From: Verrucomicrobiota bacterium
Lineage (GTDB): Bacteria; Verrucomicrobiota; Verrucomicrobiia; JADLBR01
NCBI GenBank assembly: GCA_029560585.1
Contig: JAKQKQ010000123.1
Span: 18,128-82,127, forward strand
Length of the DNA: 64,000 nucleotides
Reading direction: 5' to 3'
Position 1 is the stretch's first letter. Every line of letters begins with the position of its first letter. A model generated the notes under the pieces. It was not told the DNA's origin, made no database searches, and saw nothing but the letters and a program-made list of their open reading frames with translations. The translations under genes and the position numbers were made by a program. Below are positions 61,101 to 64,000 of this stretch, piece by piece.

Positions 61101-62114
61101 TTGAATCCTCCGCATGTCGGCGCACAGATTCAAATCAGGACGCTGCCAACCATGACCCCATACCAAGCAAAAATCCGCCGACGTCCCCTGGCCCCCGACG
61201 CTCGCCCGAGCCGTCATCTCCCGCTGAGCACACATGGCCCAAAACCTCCGGCCCCTCGCCCAAGGCGTGCCAGGTTCTCCCCCATCGGGATCGGCGCCGC
61301 CGAATTCGGCTTCAGCAACATCCAGTCGCGCCGGCCGTGGCGGATGCCGCCGGACCGATGGATGACGTGCGCGGTCCTCTCGCTCCAGCACGCCATGTTG
61401 CTCCTGGGCCATCCGGTGGCCTTCGGCGATATCCAGCGTAGACGCCCGCTCTGGAAGCGCCCCTTCTGGGAGGGGATCGACGGCATCGCGCGGCTGGCCC
61501 GGTCCTTCGGCTTCCATCCTCAGAGAGTGCAGACCGCGTGCTTCGGCGAACTGCGGCAAGAGATCGACCGCGCCCTGACCGCCGGCATGCCGATCATCGT
61601 CGGGGTCGAGGACATCGACCATTGGGCCGTGCTGGCTGGGCGGAGCGGCCGCCACTACGTCAGTGTGGACTCCGCCGACTCACCCGCCTTCCGGGTCCGG
61701 TCCTGGCCGGAGATCCGGGAGTGGTACGGGCAGGAGGACGACGGCGACCGGTGGCTGGAGGCCATCGCCGTGGGGCCACGGAAGGATGGGGCCGTCGCAT
61801 CTCTGGTGCCCGCCATACGCCGTTATGTTAGGATCCTCAATGGCCAAAAAACCCTCCGCGAACGCTGGGGAAAGTACCTTCACGCCCTGCTCAGCGCTGG
61901 ATTCTTGGCGACCGGCAGGACAGACGGCGCACGATTCCTGCGGGGCCATTCGGAACAGATTGTGGAGGCCATGGCAGAGGGCGGCCTCCGCCGTGCCGCG
62001 GCCGCGCGGATCCTGGGCGATCTCCTGACCGTGGCGGCGGCCCACAGGCTCGGGGCGCCAGGGACCGATGCGGGCCGCGCCATCGGGAAGATCGCCCAGA
62101 CTATTCTCCCCTGA
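61101..62114 (+). CDS. C39-like cysteine peptidase-fold protein
   Basis: This 337-residue protein (start uncertain; an alternative ATG is at 61152) begins with a low-complexity basic region. About residues 87-205 show a papain-like (C39-type) arrangement: the Cys in RWMTCAVLSLQHAMLLLGHP, a region with IDGIARLARSFGFHPQRVQ, then HWAVLAGRSGRHYVSVDSAD, giving Cys, His and Asp in order. The C-terminal part is helical and Ala-rich. C39-like proteins process or bind peptides, but here no exporter or precursor is encoded nearby. Function unknown. Confidence 0.6.
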   Translation: MNPPHVGAQIQIRTLPTMTPYQAKIRRRPLAPDARPSRHLPLSTHGPKPPAPRPRRARFSPIGIGAAEFGFSNIQSRRPWRMPPDRWMTCAVLSLQHAMLLLGHPVAFGDIQRRRPLWKRPFWEGIDGIARLARSFGFHPQRVQTACFGELRQEIDRALTAGMPIIVGVEDIDHWAVLAGRSGRHYVSVDSADSPAFRVRSWPEIREWYGQEDDGDRWLEAIAVGPRKDGAVASLVPAIRRYVRILNGQKTLRERWGKYLHALLSAGFLATGRTDGARFLRGHSEQIVEAMAEGGLRRAAAARILGDLLTVAAAHRLGAPGTDAGRAIGKIAQTILP

Positions 62115-62862
62115 TCTCCCAACATGGACCACCGATGTCCCGGCCCCCATGTTCTGGTATCTGCATGAGACCTGTGTCCCCGCCGATTCGGCCTTTCACA
62201 TCTTCCCGTCGTTGATTTCGGGTAAGGGCGAATCGGCCTTCGGGACAGCCCATTCGCGCCGGTGGCTTTGGAATCTGATAGCGCTCGACGCCGCGGTGCA
62301 CCAACCGCGAGAACAGCTTCGCGAGCTTGTCGGCGGCATCGCGCGTGACCGCCTCCCGGTCGCTTTCGAACGATGGCTTCTTTCCGGCTAGGAACGCCAG
62401 CGGACCCCACCGGCGGGGCAGGTCGGCTAACGGCAGCTTGTCTTTCGGCGTGTCCAGGTCGGTCTCAAAGTCGTAGATCCAGAGCTCGTCGAAGTTGCAG
62501 AGGACGACGTACCGTGGGCGGTCAGGCACCAGCCGCGCCCATTAGTCGAAGGCTTGGCGGCAGTGCTTCTGGAGGGGCTCGGCACGCTTCTTCATTTCGA
62601 TGAGCACGACCGGCTTCCAGACGAGGTCCGCGAAGGACGTGCCGCCCGAGGATTTGATGACGCGCTCCTCCAGCGTCGCCCCGGCCTCCTTGGTGCCGCC
62701 GTGGCCAAACGCCTAGAAGAGGTGCTCCAGGAAGATCTGCGCCTCGCTCTTCTCGTCGCCGTCGATGTGCTTCGCGCACAAGTCGGCGAAGACGCGGAGC
62801 CGCTCGGGATCGATGCCTTTGGCGCAAGAAGCGGGGGAGGTCGCGGTCATGGCCTGCAGCAT
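62101..62862 (-). pseudogene. Broken type II restriction-modification DNA methyltransferase, N-terminal part
   Basis: Reading leftward from ATG at 62850 or 62862, one frame encodes MTATSPASCAKGIDPERLRVFADLCAKHIDGDEKSEAQIFLEHLF, then a TAG (62713-62715), then AFGHGGTKEAGATLEERVIKSSGGTSFADLVWKPVVLIEMKKRAEPLQKHCRQAFD, then a TAA (62542-62544), then RPRYVVLCNFDELWIYDFETDLD. These are signature parts of the N-terminal domain of large YeeA/MmeI-type (type IIG-like) methyltransferases. Both stops stand where the family has sense codons. Similarity ends near 62281, so the catalytic and C-terminal parts are gone. The remnant ran to about 900 residues or more in the original family. Confidence 0.8.
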
Positions 62863-63000
62863 GGCACGCGCGAACGATCAGATTAAGGAATTTCTGCCGC
62901 CACCCGGTTTCCCTGGATGCGTGATCGATCGAATGCCGCACCCCCATTGCACCCCCCGGAACCTTGGACTCCCGAAACCCGCCCAACCTACATTGGACCA

Positions 63001-63071
63001 ACCACAGATGAACACCGATGAACACTGATGCGAAAACCCCAGATCCGCGTGCATCCGTGTCTGTCCGTGGT
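63001..63071. repeat. Imperfect inverted repeat of the ACAGATGAACAC / GTGTCTGTCCGTG type
   Basis: ACCACAGATGAACACCGATG (63001-63020) is largely complementary to the stretch at 63052-63071. AACACCGATG is repeated as AACACTGATG at once (63021-63030). This kind of ACAGATGAACAC...ATCCGTG arrangement is widespread in intergenic DNA of Planctomycetes, Verrucomicrobia and Lentisphaerae. It lies between the methyltransferase remnant and the next gene. Confidence 0.65.
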
Positions 63072-63111
63072 CCCCAACAAAAACGGATGGACAACCAAGT
63101 TTCCGTGAACG

Positions 63112-63717
63112 ATGGCAAGGGGCATGGAACAGCCCACCCTCTTTGAGATGCCGGAGATGAGACTGCGCACGATCAAGGGCTACGATTTCGGCGAGGTCAG
63201 CTCGGCGATGCAGAAGGCGATCCGCAGGGGCGACGCGCGCCTGGCGGGCTACTGGGCGCACGAGCTATTCGCCAGCGGATTCGGCCCCTACGTCTGGCGG
63301 CGGCTGCTCACCATAAGCGCGGAGGACTGCTGGGGGATCATCACCGCCGAGGTCAAGGCGCTCCACGATGGCTACGTCGAGATCAACCGCAACGTCCCGG
63401 CCAAGAAGGCACGGGGGCGGATCTTCATCTCCAAGGCCGTAATCCTGCTCTGCCTGGCCAAGAAGAGCCGCGACGCCGACCACCTGCAAAACCTCGTGTA
63501 CGACCGGGGGATCGGCGCGAGCGCCGAGGAGCTTGAGGCCGATCTCCAAGCGGCTGGCCGGGAGCCGATCCCCGACTACGCCTACGACTGCCACACGAAG
63601 AAGGGCCGCGGCCAGGGGAAGACCAAGGCCGATTTCTTCCGGTCCGAGCAGGCGGCGCTACGGCCCGCCGAGCAGGGACTCTTCGACGATCTCATCGAGC
63701 GGATCGTCGAGGACTGA
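63112..63717 (+). CDS. Orphan MgsA/RarA AAA+ C-terminal-like protein
   Basis: The product has 201 residues and begins MARGMEQPTLFEMPEM. The section SSAMQKAIRRGDARLAGYWAHELFASGFGPYVWRRLLTISAEDCWGI resembles the C-terminal helical domain of the replication-recombination AAA+ ATPase MgsA (RarA/WRNIP1), which there binds DNA or forms tetramers. The ATPase domain is absent. Orphan forms are known from phages and integrative elements. The C-terminus is basic (HTKKGRGQGKTKADFF). Its presence after a broken restriction gene suggests mobile DNA. A possible replication-linked function. Confidence 0.7.
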   Translation: MARGMEQPTLFEMPEMRLRTIKGYDFGEVSSAMQKAIRRGDARLAGYWAHELFASGFGPYVWRRLLTISAEDCWGIITAEVKALHDGYVEINRNVPAKKARGRIFISKAVILLCLAKKSRDADHLQNLVYDRGIGASAEELEADLQAAGREPIPDYAYDCHTKKGRGQGKTKADFFRSEQAALRPAEQGLFDDLIERIVED

Positions 63718-63781
63718 TCCCCCATCCCCACCCCTCCCCACGGCCCCATTCTGCCTAAACGGGCCACTTACAAAGTCTTCA

Positions 63782-63801
63782 GTTATCGGCCATCCGATAA
63801 C
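63782..63801. terminator. Hairpin GTTATCGG-CCAT-CCGATAAC
   Basis: Eight perfect base pairs around a four-base loop, 65 bases after the preceding stop. Related CGATAA motifs recur just downstream (CGCCGATAAACG). No T-run follows, so it may be a protein-binding or replication-related palindrome instead of a terminator. Confidence 0.45.
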
Positions 63802-63981
63802 TCGAAGGCCGTAAAACGCCGATAAACGAGGGCCGTCCCCCGGCCACTCAATAAGGGGGCATCACCCCCCATCGTGCCATCAACTTTCGCGCCAACGGAG
63901 TTATCCCGCGACAAATGGCCGACAAATTTGGTGCGCCAAAACGGATGGACTCACGCGGGCCGGCCGAACGAGGTTCAGGCC

Positions 63982-64000
63982 ATGGAAACAACATTCTTCA
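63982..64000 (+). CDS. Possible start of a gene cut by the window end
   Basis: An ATG follows a GAGG-containing ribosome-like site (CGAGGTTCAGGCC) and reads METTFF before the window ends. Too short to identify. Confidence 0.25.

Noticed and set aside
62542..62715. Stop-codon readthrough or recoding as the explanation of the in-frame TAG and TAA
   Set aside because: Other genes in the window end normally at TAG and TAA, and the C-terminal part of the gene is missing, so decay is simpler.

Overview
This 64 kb, GC-rich window reads like chromosome from an uncultured member of the Verrucomicrobiota / Lentisphaerota / Planctomycetota group. The pointers are Tat-exported Gfo/Idh/MocA oxidoreductases, a type I sulfatase beside a GH29 fucosidase, a neutral ceramidase-like protein, SUMF1-type lectin/FGE domains, a PEP-CTERM protein, a protein resembling the verrucomicrobial TIGR02597 family, TonB-dependent transport and many hairpin-type intergenic repeats. 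The assignment is inference; there is no rRNA gene here to settle it.

Layout. 1-3.7 kb: two Gfo/Idh/MocA oxidoreductases around a secreted beta-helix protein. 3.8-7.7 kb: a compact five-gene operon (Cys-free Rrf2 regulator, soluble ABC ATPase, Cys-rich G3E-type GTPase, NifS-like cysteine desulfurase, Fe-S protein) that looks like a dedicated metallocluster assembly or delivery system. It is the best candidate here for an undescribed system. 7.9-9.9 kb: an overlapping pair, a HAD phosphatase and a deoxyhypusine-synthase-like protein. 10.4-23.9 kb: mixed catabolic and central metabolism, with a double alpha/beta-hydrolase esterase, DAHP synthase, ceramidase-like protein, PfkB sugar kinase, GH29, sulfatase, class I fumarase and a tandem SUMF1 protein, punctuated by two families of hairpin repeats.

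24-46 kb: about 21 kb of genes all on the minus strand, forming an outer-membrane energisation and transport locus. It has two diverged copies of a Vibrio TonB2/TtpC-like module (DUF3450 protein, coiled-coil ExbB, TonB, TPR protein). The copy at 40-46 kb has ExbD; the copy at 25-31 kb has none. Between them lie a large TonB-dependent receptor, a 668-residue secreted protein, a PEP-CTERM protein, a TIGR02597-like protein and an outer-membrane barrel. Just beyond the end, at 24.4 kb, is a tRNA-Lys 5-prime half that stops in the anticodon loop, a probable scar of an integrated element.

46-54 kb: a sigma-54 activator divergent from a probable five-gene operon (monothiol thioredoxin-like protein, RND adaptor, RND pump, class III cyclase-like protein, DedA protein), preceded by a good -24/-12 promoter. 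54-59 kb: a CHAD protein and a PhoB-PhoR-PhoB-like regulatory set. 59-64 kb: an LpxH-like phosphoesterase, then accessory DNA with two poorly known small proteins, a C39-like protein, a broken restriction-modification methyltransferase (two in-frame nonsense codons and a lost C-terminus) and an orphan MgsA/RarA C-terminal-like protein. No CRISPR array, rRNA or complete tRNA was seen.
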